Shown here: positions 41,832 to 45,329 of the stretch, one piece after another | Layout of the letters: each line of letters opens with the position of its first letter | Position numbering within the stretch: position 1 is the stretch's first letter | NCBI GenBank assembly: GCA_019309545.1 | Contig: JAFDGA010000019.1 | Location: 1 to 45,329, forward strand | Length of the DNA stretch: 45,329 nucleotides | Source of the DNA: Deltaproteobacteria bacterium | Lineage (GTDB): Bacteria; Desulfobacterota; Desulfobaccia; Desulfobaccales; Desulfobaccaceae | Direction of reading: 5' to 3' | Program-made: the position numbers and the translations under genes | Notes under the pieces: model-generated | The model's input: the letters and a program-made list of their open reading frames with translations, nothing else | What the model was told of the DNA's origin: nothing | Databases searched by the model: none

Positions 41832-42512
41832 TCACCTTATTAAGACCGATCCCAAAACTAGGGTTAAGAGCCCAAAAATCAATAAAGAGAAAGATGAGGC
41901 CAGTAACAGCGCCATCAGTGCCCGCAGCCTGGATAACTCGAAGACTCGAACCAGGGCCTTAAATTCCAGGATCAAGCACCACAGGCTGGCGATCACTCCA
42001 CCCCCCATGGGGAGAAAGGTGGCTATTAAAGGGGCGTTGGCATAGGCCACGACTCGGAAAGCCGCTTCATAGCTCGGCTGCCGCCCTCCCACCAGCAACA
42101 AGGCCAACTGCAAGAAAAAGCTGCCGATAAATTGGGTAACCAACACCAGCAGGGGAACCAATAGGGTCACCCCCACCACGGTTTTTGGCTCTAAATTTAA
42201 TGATTTGTTGACCAAAAAAGATAGCCAGGAACCCAAATTGCCAATTAATAACAGTTGAATTAACTGCCAGTAGAAAGAGGCCAGCATGCCGGTCGTCCCC
42301 AGAATCAGGGCAAAACCCAAGGGGGCACTTAATCCCCCCTGACGAGTCAGGTTCTGGAAAAATTCTCCGGGATGGAGCAATATCAGTTTGATCGTATTGA
42401 CCAAGGCCGCCAGCACAGGCACTTCCGGGTCTTCCCAGGGTATCGGCCCCTGAACTTCAGGAGGGCTGTAACCCTGTTCTTCGTTCTCCACCCAGTCCCC
42501 CGGCAGATTCAT
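41832..42512 (-). CDS. Yip1-domain membrane protein
   Basis: A 226-residue inner-membrane protein. A hydrophilic N-terminus of about 55 residues has a Pro/Glu-rich part and the Yip1-type entry segment HPGEFFQNLTRQGGLSAPLG. Five to six hydrophobic helices follow. Function of bacterial Yip1-like proteins is unknown. Its ATG overlaps the stop of the PH-domain gene (ATGA), so the two are translationally coupled and likely act together at the membrane. Confidence 0.85.
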   Translation of the reverse strand: MNLPGDWVENEEQGYSPPEVQGPIPWEDPEVPVLAALVNTIKLILLHPGEFFQNLTRQGGLSAPLGFALILGTTGMLASFYWQLIQLLLIGNLGSWLSFLVNKSLNLEPKTVVGVTLLVPLLVLVTQFIGSFFLQLALLLVGGRQPSYEAAFRVVAYANAPLIATFLPMGGGVIASLWCLILEFKALVRVFELSRLRALMALLLASSFSLLIFGLLTLVLGSVLIR

Positions 42513-42940
42513 GAGCGTGCCCTTTCCATCAACTCCTTTACCTCTTTTGGGTTTTCAATGCCGTAGAGCATGATCAACGATTTATCCGCAGGCCGCGGCT
42601 TAACGATGACATTGCCTACCTGGAGCAAGGTTTGGGTCAATCCCCGTCGCATCTCTATCTGATCCACCTCAGTCCAGGCCAATTTTTCCTGGTGCGCAGG
42701 AAAACGTCTGACTTTCTTAATACCCTGAGGGGATATCTGGTATTCCTGGTTCCATTTCAGATAAAACACTCCCAGAAGCAAAATTATCCCAATAATCAGT
42801 CCGCGTAGGGGAGTGAGTCCGAGTTGCAGGCTAAACTGGGGATTAAGATGGGGCCCCAGAACACAAAGGCCGATGGCCACATAATAGACCAAAAAGGCCC
42901 GCCAGGAGGGAGAAAGGACTCTGGTTTCGGAAATGGCCAT
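42509..42940 (-). CDS. Small membrane protein with bacterial PH-like domain
   Basis: A 143-residue protein with two N-terminal membrane helices (about 12-33 and 43-61) followed by a cytoplasmic bPH-type domain: QEYQISPQGIKKVRRFPAHQ, WTEVDQIEMRRG and a C-terminal helix NPKEVKELMERARS. Related YdbS/YdbT-like proteins have no firm role. It is the first gene of a two-gene unit with the Yip1-domain gene. A GGAGCTC sequence lies before the ATG. Confidence 0.8.
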   Translation of the reverse strand: MAISETRVLSPSWRAFLVYYVAIGLCVLGPHLNPQFSLQLGLTPLRGLIIGIILLLGVFYLKWNQEYQISPQGIKKVRRFPAHQEKLAWTEVDQIEMRRGLTQTLLQVGNVIVKPRPADKSLIMLYGIENPKEVKELMERARS

Positions 42941-43060
42941 ATGGAGAGCTCCTTGTTTGTGGCCCCAGGCTTAAAAATTAGACCCGCGGCAGATTAAACC
43001 TGGCAATTACCAGAAGCTAGGGTCGAATCCGATTTTTATGGCATGGGGATAAAAAAAGGG

Positions 43061-45329
<2,269 letters not shown>

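Overview
The window reads as a chromosomal segment of an anaerobic, Gram-negative bacterium, most likely a Desulfobacterota (former Deltaproteobacteria) lineage related to sulfate reducers or syntrophs. What supports this: a lipid A/heptose core pathway (msbA, lpxK, waaF, gmhB, waaC) and a TonB/ExbBD energised outer-membrane receptor show an outer membrane; a CooC-type maturation ATPase, an FmdE-family protein, an iron-sulfur L-cysteine desulfidase and a DUF1847 metal-binding protein fit a strict anaerobe; gene order pgpA-cinA-thpR-recA-alaS and miaB-bifunctional nuclease is bacterial housekeeping. The lineage is an inference from gene content and cannot be proved here. I found no tRNA, rRNA, CRISPR array, phage or transposase gene.

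Layout. 1-7914 (minus strand): pgpA-cinA-thpR-recA-alaS, an inositol monophosphatase and a rhomboid protease. Two lesions stand out: recA has a perfect 28-bp tandem duplication that breaks the frame of its natural start, and thpR is split by a small frame-changing deletion. 8083-11229 (plus): miaB, bifunctional nuclease, PHP phosphatase, ridA. 11624-16103 (plus): a soluble PAS histidine kinase whose stop overlaps the start of oppD, then oppF with its own promoter, then a CooC-like ATPase. 16157-20219: DUF1847 (minus), cysteine desulfidase (plus), hyuB without hyuA (minus). 20516-23020: a PurD-like ATP-grasp enzyme facing a small unknown gene and a stand-alone IMP cyclohydrolase. 23329-29103 (minus): exbB-exbD-tonB-receptor-flavin reductase-fmdE, a likely metal or metallophore uptake unit. 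29603-36063 (plus): lipid A export and inner-core synthesis. 36277-41560 (plus): galT-glgA and a GAF histidine kinase with its response regulator. 41832-45329 (minus): a Yip1/PH membrane pair, acylphosphatase and the bulk of ligA, cut by the window end.

Non-coding signals. A dispersed GC-rich repeat of about 68 bp occurs at least four times (plus one diverged copy), always in the same orientation and always in front of a plus-strand gene. A possible small RNA with a sigma70-like promoter and a strong intrinsic terminator lies antisense in the tonB/receptor spacer. Other candidates are a near-leaderless promoter at oppF, a promoter with repeated CCCTTTGG motifs before exbB, competing hairpins after the receptor gene, and an inverted repeat at the hyuB start.
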